The notes under the pieces were generated by a model. It was given only the letters and a program-made list of their open reading frames with translations. It searched no databases and had not been told where the DNA came from. From Oscillospiraceae bacterium (GTDB taxonomy: Bacteria; Bacillota; Clostridia; Oscillospirales; Oscillospiraceae), in contig CAJTGJ010000022.1 of NCBI GenBank assembly GCA_910575695.1, positions 1-64,000 on the forward strand: a stretch of 64,000 bases of DNA, written 5' to 3'. The translations under genes were made by a program, and so were the position numbers. Every line of letters starts with the position of its first letter. Position 1 is the first letter of the stretch. This document shows, piece after piece, positions 49,821-58,439 of the stretch.

Positions 49821-50606
49821 TCATCCGTCCGAGTAAACAGATCTGTCCGTGTCAACGGAAACCATGATTTTCTCCGTATTGCTGTCCAGGCTGATGTCCA
49901 GCATGGTCGCATTGAAGGAAATTCGATAGGATTGTCCCATTCCCTGGACGGAAAACCGCCTTTCCCAAGGAGTTTTGCCAACGTCATCGTCCAGTTCCAG
50001 CAGCTCGGCCTCCAGCCCCAGCAGGTCAAAATACCGCCGCCCCAGCTCAGGCAGCGCGTCTGGGTCCTTATACGACAGCCACTCGGCCATGTAGGGGTCA
50101 TACAGGCTGAGCTGCAGAGGCAGGCCGCTCCCGGCATCCAGATCTATCGAAACCGAGCCCTGGCCCAGGTTCAGGCCGCCGCTGATGCACCAGATGGGGA
50201 CAGGCTCCTGGCCGCTCATGCTGTCCGTGGGGTCCCAGAGCAGGACGATGTCCATGTTCGTATAATCAAAGATGCGCTCCGCCAGCTCATTGGGAATGAT
50301 CTCCGCCTCAGCCAGACACAGCAGCGCCTCCCGGAGCGCCGTTTCCGGCAGTGTGCCGTCCACCACAGGGGACTGGAAGGAGGGAATCGTCTCAGAGGGG
50401 GTGCGCCAGCGGGCGTACAGCTCCAGCCGCTCCAGCAGGGTGGGCGGCTCCCGGACGGGCAGGGCGTCCGCCTCCAGCACCTCTGCGTGAAGCTGTCCAA
50501 ACTGTCCGGCGTCCCTGGCTTTGGAAATATACGGGGGCAGAGCCGCCGCCCCCGCCACGATCAGGAGGGTCAAAACCGGAAACAGCCACTTTTTCACTTG
50601 TTTCAC
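49821..50606 (-). CDS. Membrane-anchored protein of a two-component operon, function unknown
   Basis: 261 residues with one N-terminal hydrophobic helix (WLFPVLTLLIVAGAAAL, about 7-23), not followed by a cysteine, so an anchored or secreted protein. The rest is soluble, acidic, and ends with a beta-rich segment YRISFNATMLDISLDSNTEK. The start overlaps the sensor kinase stop (ATGA), so it is translated with the kinase. It may act as an accessory to the sensor on the outer face of the membrane, as YycH/YycI do for WalK. I do not recognise the family. Confidence 0.75.
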   Translation of the reverse strand: MKQVKKWLFPVLTLLIVAGAAALPPYISKARDAGQFGQLHAEVLEADALPVREPPTLLERLELYARWRTPSETIPSFQSPVVDGTLPETALREALLCLAEAEIIPNELAERIFDYTNMDIVLLWDPTDSMSGQEPVPIWCISGGLNLGQGSVSIDLDAGSGLPLQLSLYDPYMAEWLSYKDPDALPELGRRYFDLLGLEAELLELDDDVGKTPWERRFSVQGMGQSYRISFNATMLDISLDSNTEKIMVSVDTDRSVYSDG

Positions 50607-51997
50607 GCGCCCCCGCCCCCTTTCAGGCAGATCCGCACCGTGGCGCCCTCGCCTGGCGCGCTGTCAAATTCCATCGTCCCGCCGTGGAGCTCCACGATCC
50701 GGCGGCACAGCGCCAGCCCAAGCCCCGCGCCGCCCTGGGCCCTGGCCCGGGACTTGTCCACCATATAAAACGGCTCGGTGATACGGCCCAGCTCCTCCGC
50801 CGGGATGCCCATGCCGGTGTCCGTCACCTGAATCAGATAGCCCCCCTCCCCTGCCCGGCCGGTGAGGGTCACGCTTCCGCCGGACGGCGTGGCCTTCCGG
50901 GCGTTGTCCAGCAGATTGAGGCACACGCTTTTCATCAGATCCGGCTCGATGATTGCGGGAGCCTCCTCCGCGTCAATGTCCAGACGCAGTCCGGCCTGCT
51001 CCATGGCGGGCCGCATGGCATTCCCCGCCTGCTCCAAAAACAGCCGCATGGACGCCGCCCGCAGGGGAAAGTCCTGCCTGTCCAGCACAATCAGCTCCAT
51101 CAGCTTGCCCGACAAAGCCTCCAGCCGCTTCCCCTCCCGGAAAATGTACCCGGCGCACTCCCGCACCTGCTCCGGCCTGCTGTCCCGGGACAGCAGGAGG
51201 TCGGCGTAGCCGATGATGGAGGTCAGGGGCGTTTTAATCTCGTGGGCAAAGCTCCCGGTGAAATCCTTCTGCCGCTGGGCCGCTCGGGTGAGCTCCTCCA
51301 TCTGCTCCCCCAGCCGGACCGCCATGGCGTTGAAATCGGCGGAGAGCTGGCCCAGCTCATCGCCGCTGGACACCGGGACCCGCTGGCTCAGCTCCCCGTC
51401 CGCCAGCCTCCGGGCAGCGGCGGACACCCGGGTCAGCGGCGCGCAGATCAGGTGGGACACCGCCAGCGACAGCACCGCCACCCCGGCGATCAGGGCCAGC
51501 ATCACCCAGAAAAAGCTCCGGTACTGGACATCGCGCTGGATGAACAGGGTGGTGACATCCCGGCAGTTTTCCAGGTATACCGTTTCGTCCAGCAGCGTGA
51601 ACGCGCTGGCCCCGTGGAGAACCGCCGCGCCCCCCGTATCCCGCTCCAGCACCCAGCCCCGCTGGTTTTCCGCCAGCGGCCCGGTGAGGGGCGCGGCCTC
51701 CACCCCCAGCACGTCGCTGGACCCCAGGTTCCTGCCGCCGCTGTCGCTGAGCCGGAAGGCCACCTGCAGGGCGATGCTGTCCGCCAGCCGGGACAGCTCC
51801 TCCCGCCCGGTGAGGACCTCCCCCTCCGCCGTCTGGAGCAGGACATAGCGCAGCATATCGTTTTCCTCGTACAGCGACTGCACCTCCTGGTCCAGGGAAG
51901 CGCGGAACTGGCTGTCGATGAGCACAAACCCGCCGGTGGAACAGGCCAGGATGGTGACGGACACCATGGAGCAGAACAGCTTCCAAAACAGCTTCAC
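50603..51997 (-). CDS. Sensor histidine kinase
   Basis: 464 residues. TM1 (about 8-28), an external domain (~30-165), TM2 (FFWVMLALIAGVAVLSLAV, ~167-187), HAMP (~190-240 with PVSSGDELGQLSADFNAMA), HisKA with phosphoacceptor His in FAHEIKTPLTSIIGY (about residue 258), and HATPase with N box CLNLLDNARKA, G1 DTGMGIP and G2 GGAGLGLAL. It follows the response regulator gene by 2 bases. Signal unknown; wall or antimicrobial stress is common for such systems. Confidence 0.93.
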   Translation of the reverse strand: MKLFWKLFCSMVSVTILACSTGGFVLIDSQFRASLDQEVQSLYEENDMLRYVLLQTAEGEVLTGREELSRLADSIALQVAFRLSDSGGRNLGSSDVLGVEAAPLTGPLAENQRGWVLERDTGGAAVLHGASAFTLLDETVYLENCRDVTTLFIQRDVQYRSFFWVMLALIAGVAVLSLAVSHLICAPLTRVSAAARRLADGELSQRVPVSSGDELGQLSADFNAMAVRLGEQMEELTRAAQRQKDFTGSFAHEIKTPLTSIIGYADLLLSRDSRPEQVRECAGYIFREGKRLEALSGKLMELIVLDRQDFPLRAASMRLFLEQAGNAMRPAMEQAGLRLDIDAEEAPAIIEPDLMKSVCLNLLDNARKATPSGGSVTLTGRAGEGGYLIQVTDTGMGIPAEELGRITEPFYMVDKSRARAQGGAGLGLALCRRIVELHGGTMEFDSAPGEGATVRICLKGGGGA

Positions 51998-51999
51998 GC

Positions 52000-52656
52000 T
52001 TACACCTCCAGCCGGTAGCCGATCTTATACACCGCCACCAGACGGTTTTCCAGCCCCAGCTTTTTCCTCAGCCGCTGTATGTGCAGGTCCACCGTGCGGC
52101 TCTCCCCCATGAAGTCCTCCCCCCACACCTTCCGGTAGATGCTGTCCCGGTAGAGGGCCACATTTTTGTTCTGGAAAAACAGGAGCAGAAGGTCATACTC
52201 CTTGGCCGTCAGCGCTACGGGCCCGCCGTTCCGGCGCACCGTCCGGGCGGCGGTGTCGATCTCGATGTCCGGCGGAAGGGACAGCACCCGGCCCGTCTTG
52301 CCGCACCGGCGCAGCACCGTCTCCACCCGGGCCAGCAGCTCCATCAGTTCAAAGGGCTTGGTGATGTAGTCCTCCGCCCCCAGGCGCAGGCCCCGCACCC
52401 GGTCCTCCACGGTCCCCTTGGCGGTGAGGAAAATTACGGGGACCTCCAGCGCCTGACAGTATTCCAGCACCTCATAGCCGTCCGCCCCGGGGAGCATGAT
52501 GTCCAGCAGGACCAGATCGTAGCTGTCCCGCTCCAGCATATCCGACGCCGTGATGCCGTCGGCGGCCCAGGCGCACTGGTAGTCCGGGCCGTCCAGCGCG
52601 GTCTTAATCAGGTTGGCTATGGCGGCCTCGTCCTCAGCAATCAGAATTTTGTTCAT
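52000..52656 (-). CDS. Response regulator, OmpR family
   Basis: 218 residues. Receiver: acidic pair in IAEDEAAI, phosphoacceptor Asp in LVLLDIMLPGADG (about residue 52), Thr in VIFLTAKG, Lys in ITKPFELMEL. Winged helix from ~125: VALTAKEYDLLLLFFQNKN and the recognition region ESRTVDLHIQRLRKKLG. GGGAGGTGG precedes the ATG. First gene of the RR-HK-accessory operon. Direct repeats upstream suggest autoregulation. Confidence 0.94.
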   Translation of the reverse strand: MNKILIAEDEAAIANLIKTALDGPDYQCAWAADGITASDMLERDSYDLVLLDIMLPGADGYEVLEYCQALEVPVIFLTAKGTVEDRVRGLRLGAEDYITKPFELMELLARVETVLRRCGKTGRVLSLPPDIEIDTAARTVRRNGGPVALTAKEYDLLLLFFQNKNVALYRDSIYRKVWGEDFMGESRTVDLHIQRLRKKLGLENRLVAVYKIGYRLEV

Positions 52657-52687
52657 TGGCCCACCTCCCGGTTCTTTGATACAGCTC

Positions 52688-52722
52688 TATTATACATCCT
52701 TTGTCCATCATTTTTGTATCAT
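52688..52722 (-). promoter_or_regulatory. Promoter region with 11-base direct repeats, probable response-regulator site
   Basis: A TATAAT box (minus strand, 52688-52693 region) lies 30 bases before the response regulator gene; no good -35 is present. Instead two 11-base direct repeats, TTGTCCATCAT (52701-52711) and TTTTGTATCAT (52712-52722) on the plus strand, match at 8 of 11 positions. One-turn spacing is typical of OmpR-family dimers, and a poor -35 fits an activated promoter. Confidence 0.6.
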
Positions 52723-53136
52723 TTTTTTCCCGGCGCAAAAAAGAGGAGGGCTGGTCAGCCTGACCCTGGCCTCGCTGCAGGCTTTGCTGTAAATTTGATT
52801 GACAATATATGTGAACTGCATTTCCTCCGCAGTTGGGCACAGCACCCACTCCGGATTGTTCCGGGTATTGCGGCTGGCGATCATCACGCCCCGCTCGTCG
52901 CAGATACGGGTGGTGGTGTCGTCCCAGCTCACATAGATGCTGGCTGTGTAAAACGGGCCGAACAGGCTGGTGATGGTCTCGCCCCGCACCCCCTTGTCCG
53001 CCAGCTCGTCCGCCAGCACGGACACACGGGCAATGGCGTCCTCCCCGCGGCCGCAGGGGCGCGGGCGTATTCCCCGGCCCTTTTTCCGCCCTGCGGACCG
53101 CTCGGTCCTGCCCCGCCGTATAGTTATGTCAAGCAA
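52708..53136 (-). CDS. Hypothetical protein, doubtful
   Basis: An open frame of up to 142 codons. The N-terminal ~30 residues are Arg/Gly-rich and unconvincing; from about residue 31 (GEDAIARVSVLADELADKG) to the end it has protein-like composition, including FGPFYTASIYVSWDDTTTR and EWVLCPTAEEMQFTYI. No clear ribosome site was found, and its 3' end runs into the promoter of the response regulator. It may be a small real gene starting internally, or the remnant of one. No family recognised. Confidence 0.35.
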   Translation of the reverse strand: MLDITIRRGRTERSAGRKKGRGIRPRPCGRGEDAIARVSVLADELADKGVRGETITSLFGPFYTASIYVSWDDTTTRICDERGVMIASRNTRNNPEWVLCPTAEEMQFTYIVNQIYSKACSEARVRLTSPPLFCAGKKMIQK

Positions 53137-53398
53137 ATCCGCACTTTTGCATAGGAAAGAACTTCAATTGCAGGTTTTCCATATTTTTACTTTTCTCAGG
53201 AACCTCCACAGCTTCCACAATCCCGAATGTTGAAAACATTGTTGAAGTTGTGGATAACTTTCCGTATGTGAATTTATATCCAGCGTTATGGTCAACCGAT
53301 TTGCCCCCCACCCCGCCCCCGGAACCCGTTGCAAATCCACCTCCTTCCCTCGGGCAAAAAATTTGCGCCGGGGAACAGTTATACGCTGTGTATAGCCC
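53137..53398. other. Non-coding stretch upstream of the fhs promoter
   Basis: No convincing gene. It contains an inverted repeat AATGTT-GAA-AACATT (53227-53241) and one perfect DnaA-box-like word TGTGGATAA (53249-53257) in an AT-rich patch. Confidence 0.4.
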
Positions 53399-53427
53399 TT
53401 GACGGAATCCCCCCGGCATGATAAACT
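53399..53427 (+). promoter_or_regulatory. Promoter of the ZTP riboswitch-fhs transcript
   Basis: TTGACG, 17-base spacer, TAAACT; transcription would start just before the aptamer. Confidence 0.8.
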
Positions 53428-53432
53428 ATGTC

Positions 53433-53546
53433 TGCTGTATGACTGACGGAAGTGGACGAACCACATGGAGTACAGCGGCGCTTGACGCGCTTGATTGCCG
53501 ACCGTCTGGGCGCACTGACTGAACATCGGTGCGCCCTTGCTGTTTG
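53433..53546 (+). ncRNA. ZTP riboswitch (pfl motif) with terminator
   Basis: The aptamer has the two conserved parts of the pfl motif: GACTGACGG leading into the GTGG-ACGAA-CCAC hairpin and ATGGAG at 53441-53470, then, after a variable linker, GCCGACCGTCTGGGC at 53497-53511, whose CCGTC pairs with GACGG. The end of the aptamer overlaps a terminator (GGGCGCAC/GTGCGCCC, then TTGCTGTTT, 53508-53545). Ligand (ZTP or ZMP, signalling 10-formyl-THF shortage) would hold the aptamer and prevent the terminator, switching fhs on. Confidence 0.9.
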
Positions 53547-53580
53547 GACGCACCCCCCAACATTTTAAGGAGGCAACGCC

Positions 53581-55245
53581 ATGAAAACCGACATTGAAAT
53601 CGCTCAAAGCGCCAAAATGCTCCCCATCAGCGAGGTGGCCGCCAGGGCCGGCATCGACGGGAACCTGCTGGAGCACTACGGCAGGGTCAAGGCGAAGATC
53701 GACATCGGCCCCCTGCGGGACAGGCCCCGGAAGGGCAGATTGATCCTGGTCACCGCCATCAACCCCACCCCCGCCGGAGAGGGAAAGACCACCACCAGCG
53801 TGGGCCTGGCGGACGCGCTGAATAAACTGGATAAAAATGTACTGCTGTGTCTGCGGGAGCCCTCCCTGGGCCCGGTATTCGGGGTAAAGGGCGGCGCGGC
53901 CGGGGGCGGATACGCCCAGGTGGTGCCCATGGAGGACATCAACCTCCACTTCACCGGGGATTTCCACGCCATCGGCGCGGCCAACAACCTGCTGGCGGCG
54001 ATGCTGGACAACCACATCCAGCAGGGCAACGCCCTGGGCATCGATGTGAAAAAAATCACCTGGCGGCGGTGCGTGGACATGAATGACCGCCAGCTCAGAA
54101 ATATTGTGGACGGCCTGGGCGGGCGGATGCAGGGGGTGCCCCGGGAGGACGGCTTCGACATCACCGTGGCGTCGGAGATCATGGCGGTACTGTGTCTGTC
54201 CGACGATTTGAAGGATCTGAAGGCCCGTCTGGCCCGGATTATCGTGGGCTACACCTATGACGGCAAGCCCGTCACCGCCGCTGATCTGAAGGCCCAGGGG
54301 GCCATGGCGGCGCTGTTGAAGGACGCCATCAAGCCCAACCTGGTGCAGACGCTGGAGAACACCCCGGCCCTGGTCCACGGCGGGCCCTTCGCCAACATCG
54401 CCCACGGCTGTAACTCCGTATCCGCCACTGACACCGCATTGAAGCTGGCGGATTATGTGGTCACCGAGGCGGGCTTCGGCGCGGACCTGGGGGCGGAAAA
54501 ATTCCTGGATATCAAGTGCCGCGCGGCGGGGCTGAATCCTGACGCGGTGGTTATTGTGGCCACCGTCAAGGCGCTGAAGTATAACGGCGGCGTACCTAAA
54601 GCTGAACTGGGCGGGGAAAATCTGGACGCCCTGGAAAAGGGTCTGCCCAACCTGCTCAAGCACGTGGAGAACATCACCCAAGTGTACGGCCTGCCCTGTG
54701 TGGTGGCCATCAACCGCTTTGTCAACGACAGCGATGCGGAACTGGCCCTGATCCGGGACAGGTGCAGGGAGCTGGGCGTCAACACGGCCCTGTCCGAGGT
54801 GTGGGGCAAGGGCGGCGAGGGCGGCATTGAGCTGGCTCAGGAGGTACTGCGCCTGTGCGAACAGCCCCATGACTTCCGTTTTGCCTATGAGCTGGACCAG
54901 CCCCTGCGATCTAAGATTGAGGCCATTGTCAAGCGGGTGTACGGCGGCGCGGGCGTCAGCTATTCCGCCGCCGCGTCCAAGGAGCTTGACCGGCTGGAGG
55001 CCATGGGCTTCGGCTCCCTGCCCGTGTGCATGGCCAAAACCCAGTATTCCCTGTCCGACGACCAGACGAAGCTGGGCCGTCCGGAGGGCTTCACCATCAC
55101 CGTATCCAAGGTGAAGGTGTCCGCCGGGGCGGGCTTTGTGGTGGTGCAGACCGGCGACATCATGACCATGCCCGGCCTGCCCAAGGTCCCCGCCGCCGAG
55201 AAGATCGACGTGGACGAGAACGGCGTTATCAGCGGCCTGTTTTAA
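53581..55245 (+). CDS. fhs: Formate-tetrahydrofolate ligase
   Basis: 554 residues, full length. It makes 10-formyl-THF from formate, THF and ATP for purine synthesis and one-carbon metabolism. Motifs: [20 protein letters not shown] (P-loop, about residues 57-76), [20 protein letters not shown] (family signature, about 97-116), and [25 protein letters not shown] is 8 bases upstream. It is controlled by the ZTP riboswitch in its leader, which fits its role in relieving 10-formyl-THF shortage. Confidence 0.98.
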   Translation: MKTDIEIAQSAKMLPISEVAARAGIDGNLLEHYGRVKAKIDIGPLRDRPRKGRLILVTAINPTPAGEGKTTTSVGLADALNKLDKNVLLCLREPSLGPVFGVKGGAAGGGYAQVVPMEDINLHFTGDFHAIGAANNLLAAMLDNHIQQGNALGIDVKKITWRRCVDMNDRQLRNIVDGLGGRMQGVPREDGFDITVASEIMAVLCLSDDLKDLKARLARIIVGYTYDGKPVTAADLKAQGAMAALLKDAIKPNLVQTLENTPALVHGGPFANIAHGCNSVSATDTALKLADYVVTEAGFGADLGAEKFLDIKCRAAGLNPDAVVIVATVKALKYNGGVPKAELGGENLDALEKGLPNLLKHVENITQVYGLPCVVAINRFVNDSDAELALIRDRCRELGVNTALSEVWGKGGEGGIELAQEVLRLCEQPHDFRFAYELDQPLRSKIEAIVKRVYGGAGVSYSAAASKELDRLEAMGFGSLPVCMAKTQYSLSDDQTKLGRPEGFTITVSKVKVSAGAGFVVVQTGDIMTMPGLPKVPAAEKIDVDENGVISGLF

Positions 55246-55251
55246 GGGCTT

Positions 55252-55279
55252 ATTCCTTTTTCTCGAGAGAAAAAGGAAT
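55252..55279. repeat. Inverted repeat after fhs
   Basis: ATTCCTTTTTCTC and its exact complement separated by GA, 6 bases after the fhs stop. The stem is A/T-rich and no T tract follows, so it is at best a weak terminator or a 3'-end stabiliser. Confidence 0.6.
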
Positions 55280-55450
55280 CGAAAAAGAGCTTTCAGCTCG
55301 TCTCCTCCATGGAATGATATCGGTTCATTCTGCGACGGCGGCGGACAGTTTAAAAATTTGAGAAAAAATCAAAATTTTCGGCAAAAGGGTCGGCCCCTGC
55401 AAGCGGCCCGCTGCCGGCAATTACAAAGAGCGCTTTATAGGAGAAACACC

Positions 55451-56644
55451 ATGAACACAAAAACCATGCTGGCCGCCCTCCAGGGCATCACGGCCTACAA
55501 GGACATCCTCACCCTGCCCGTGATGGAGTGCGCCCTGCGCCTGGTCACCCGCACCGTCCTCGGGGACGGCCTGGGCGGGCTGGAGGCGTATACCGACCTG
55601 TTCTACCGCCTGCGGATGGAGGACTTCCCCGGGCTGGGGGCCTGGCTGGCGGATGCCCTGCGGTGGTCGGACAGCCCCTATCCCCGGCTGGTGGAGCGGG
55701 ACGGGCGGGACCCGGCGCTGGAAAAGGCGGCGCGGCTGGACATATCCGCCCTTGAGGTGCTGGCCAGCGTGGACTGCGACAAGTGGCTGGCCCAGCTGGG
55801 ACGGCTGCTGGACAGCGATTACCAGGGCGTTGTCACCTCCCTGCCCCGGTGGCAGGGGGGCGTGCCCTTTTCCTTCGATTCCCTCACTCAGGCCTATCAA
55901 AAGGAAGGCGCGGGGAAATTCGCCCGGTACCGGGCTTTTGTATGGGACAGCGGCCAGCTGATTCCCGTGGCCCATCCCGACTGCCCTGCCGCCAGCGAAC
56001 TGCTGGGCTACGACAGCCAGCGGGCCGAGGTGGAGCGCAACACCCGGGCCCTGCTGGAGGGCCGGTATGTCAACAACGTCCTGCTCTACGGCGAGAGCGG
56101 CACCGGAAAATCCGCCACGGTGAAAAACCTGCTCACCCTGCCGGGGATGGAGGAACTGCGCATCATTGAGGCAGACAAGGCGAACCTGGGCGGCCTGCCC
56201 GCCCTGATCCGCACCCTGGACGGGCGGCGGCAGAAGTTTATCGTGTTCATTGACGATCTGACCTTCGACCGGGACGATCCTACATATTCTGTGCTGAAAA
56301 CCATTTTAGAGGGCGGCGTGGAGCGCCGTCCCCGGAACGTGGCGGTGTACGCCACCTCCAACCGCCGCCACCTGGTGCGGCAGACCATTTCCGAACGGGC
56401 CGGGGACGAGATGGACCGCTCGGAAACCATCCGGGAAAAGACCTCACTGGCCGACCGGTTTGGGGTGCGGATCCTGTTCCAGGGGCTGAACAAGGCGGAA
56501 TTTCTGGCGCTGGTGGATATGCTGGCGGGCCAGCGCGGGGCAGAGCTGCCCCCGGAGGAGCTTCACCGCCAGGCTGTGGCCTGGGAGCGGTTCCATGGCG
56601 CTCAGACGCCCCGGACCGCATTGCAATTCATCCTGTCGCTGTAA
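55451..56644 (+). CDS. DUF815 family ATP-binding protein (AAA-type)
   Basis: 397 residues from the ATG at 55451 (AGGAG 7 bases upstream). The first ~170 residues are helical; the AAA core from ~190 has Walker A LLYGESGTGKSATVKNLL, Walker B KFIVFIDDLTFDRDD and a sensor region VAVYATSNRRHLVR. DUF815 proteins are widespread and poorly studied. The 205 bases after fhs hold only the inverted repeat at 55252-55279. Confidence 0.92.
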   Translation: MNTKTMLAALQGITAYKDILTLPVMECALRLVTRTVLGDGLGGLEAYTDLFYRLRMEDFPGLGAWLADALRWSDSPYPRLVERDGRDPALEKAARLDISALEVLASVDCDKWLAQLGRLLDSDYQGVVTSLPRWQGGVPFSFDSLTQAYQKEGAGKFARYRAFVWDSGQLIPVAHPDCPAASELLGYDSQRAEVERNTRALLEGRYVNNVLLYGESGTGKSATVKNLLTLPGMEELRIIEADKANLGGLPALIRTLDGRRQKFIVFIDDLTFDRDDPTYSVLKTILEGGVERRPRNVAVYATSNRRHLVRQTISERAGDEMDRSETIREKTSLADRFGVRILFQGLNKAEFLALVDMLAGQRGAELPPEELHRQAVAWERFHGAQTPRTALQFILSL

Positions 56645-56760
56645 AACGCGGGAACTATGGAGAGGCATCGCTCCTTTACCACATTTTAATCTCTTAACCC
56701 AAAGTGCTCCGCAATTTTCCGTTGGCTTCTTCCTCCTGACACCATTCCCTTTATAGTCAA

Positions 56761-56806
56761 CCCCCCCTATGTAGCTCTGAGCCTACACAGGGGGGCTTTT
56801 GTCTCT
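56761..56806 (+). terminator. Terminator of the DUF815 gene
   Basis: CCCCCCTATGTAG pairs with CTACACAGGGGGG (one mismatch), followed by CTTTTGTCTC. The ~115 bases between the stop codon and this hairpin show no gene. Confidence 0.7.
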
Positions 56807-56879
56807 TGTCCGTTTTTATTGGGGCGGTATTATTCAAATGCGCCAAACGGCTTATGCCGTGGAGCCCGCCCGTTTTTTC

Positions 56880-57479
56880 TTACGCAGCCCGTTCCAGGCG
56901 GGAAAATACCGGCCCAAACAGCTTCTGCGCCGCCAGTGCGCTCACCGCGCACAGCAGAAACAGCCATAAAAATCCAATTAGCAGAAACAGCTCCGGCAGC
57001 AGCAGCGCCAGCACAAAAGGCGCCACGTTTAATACAGCGGCTGGAAGCGCCCGAACCGGGCAGCCCAACGCTATGATCAGCGCATTTTTGGCTGTGTCCA
57101 GGACGGCGCCGCCAAAACGCGGCAGCAGCAAAAAAACCGTTGCGGACCAGGTCAGCAGCATATATGCCGCCACCACCAGCAGCACCATGGCCGGAAAATA
57201 GGCCGGCCCCGTCCATGCGCTGACCAGCCAGAAGTTCAGTCCCAGTCCGGCAGCCAGAAGGAGCACGCACACCCACAGCACAGCAGCCTGACGGAAATTT
57301 TTCCGAAATGCCGCCAAAAAGTCCGTGGTGACGTTTCCCATTCCCTCGCTCCTCCGCCACAGGGCATAGTTCAGGGCAGCAGCCGAGGCTCCGGCCGTCA
57401 CCACAGGCAGGCTGCACAGAACAAACAGCATATTGAGCTGGATCAATTCGCCCACTTTTTCCATTCCCGTGAATTTCAT
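56880..57479 (-). CDS. YesL-like (DUF624) membrane protein
   Basis: 199 residues with five to six hydrophobic helices. DUF624 features: N-terminal MEKVGELIQLNMLFVLCSLPVVTAGAS pattern (blocks LIQLNMLFVLCSLPVVT), the turn WRRSEGMGNVTTDFLAAFRKNFRQA, and a C-terminal FGPVFSRLE. YesL-type genes are commonly found with ABC sugar permeases; their role is unknown. Start at 57479 in the only convincing position, 25 bases after the kinase gene; last in the cluster. Confidence 0.85.
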   Translation of the reverse strand: MKFTGMEKVGELIQLNMLFVLCSLPVVTAGASAAALNYALWRRSEGMGNVTTDFLAAFRKNFRQAAVLWVCVLLLAAGLGLNFWLVSAWTGPAYFPAMVLLVVAAYMLLTWSATVFLLLPRFGGAVLDTAKNALIIALGCPVRALPAAVLNVAPFVLALLLPELFLLIGFLWLFLLCAVSALAAQKLFGPVFSRLERAA

Positions 57480-57504
57480 GGTCTTTTCCCCTCCTCTGGC
57501 CTGG

Positions 57505-58434
57505 TCACACCGTCCCGCTTCCCAGTTCCCGGCAGGCCAGGCGCACCGCACCTTCCAGCGGGGATCCCTCACAGGGGCGATAGGCCATCCCCTTCTCCAG
57601 CAGAATATCCTTCAGCGCTTTCGTTACCAGCGTGCCGCAATGGGTCAGCCCGCCGGTAAGGGACACCGGAACCTCCCCGGGAAACCGCAGCTGTCCCCGC
57701 ACTGCGTCAGCCAGCTGTGCCAGCTCCCGGCAGGCCTGCCGGTACAGCTCCTGCGCCGCCTTATCCCCTTCCTGGGCCGCCTGGAACAGCCAGACCTGAA
57801 GCCGGGCTGTCCGATCCCGGTAGGGCAGATACTCTTTTTCCATCTCGACAATAAAGGAAAGGTCGTCAGACAGCGCTAATTTTTCTTTCAGCAGCTCATA
57901 TAACGGGCCCTTATCCGCACGGCCGTCCGCCTCCTTGCAGAAAAGCCCCATGGCCATCTTCCCCAGCCAGTAGCAGCTGCCTTCGTCGCTGAACTGTTCT
58001 GACCACCCGCCGCTGCGGGCGGAGGCGCCGTACCCGTCCTCGCCATAGGCGATGGCTCCTGTGCCAGCCACAATGTTGATCCCGGGCCGGCCCGACAGCG
58101 CACCGTAGCAGGCAATTTGTGCGTCGTTGACTACCACAGTCCGCATATCGGGGAACGCCTCTTTTACCACGGAGCGCAGCGCCTGGTCGCCCTGCTCATT
58201 CTCCCCATAGCCAGGCGCACCCACTGCCGCACAGCGCACCTGATGAAACGGGACGCCGCTCTCCTCCAGCACCTTCCCCGCCCCAGCGCGCAGCCGGCTG
58301 GCTACTGCGTCCATACCATGCTCCCGATAGCTGATGCTCTCCAGCACGGTCTGGGCCAGCAGCGTCCCGTCCCGGCCTGCCAGAGCAACGGCGGTTTTTG
58401 TGCCGCCGCCGTCTACACCGATCACATACTCCAT
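57505..58434 (-). CDS. BadF/BadG/BcrA/BcrD-type sugar kinase (N-acetylglucosamine kinase-like)
   Basis: 309 residues, ASKHA fold. The phosphate-1 motif VIGVDGGGTKTAVAL is at the start, VVNDAQIACYGALSG and IVAGTGAIAYGEDG supply the phosphate-2/adenosine loops, and a Trp/Ser SGGWSEQFSDEGSCYWLG segment is typical of N-acetylglucosamine kinases of this family. It would phosphorylate an imported amino sugar. 5 bases from the upstream permease gene. Confidence 0.88.
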   Translation of the reverse strand: MEYVIGVDGGGTKTAVALAGRDGTLLAQTVLESISYREHGMDAVASRLRAGAGKVLEESGVPFHQVRCAAVGAPGYGENEQGDQALRSVVKEAFPDMRTVVVNDAQIACYGALSGRPGINIVAGTGAIAYGEDGYGASARSGGWSEQFSDEGSCYWLGKMAMGLFCKEADGRADKGPLYELLKEKLALSDDLSFIVEMEKEYLPYRDRTARLQVWLFQAAQEGDKAAQELYRQACRELAQLADAVRGQLRFPGEVPVSLTGGLTHCGTLVTKALKDILLEKGMAYRPCEGSPLEGAVRLACRELGSGTV

Positions 58435-58439
58435 CTGGC

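Noticed and set aside
53249-53257. A perfect DnaA-box-like word in an AT-rich patch, considered as an origin
   Set aside because: Only one box is present and no dnaA, dnaN or other origin genes are nearby.
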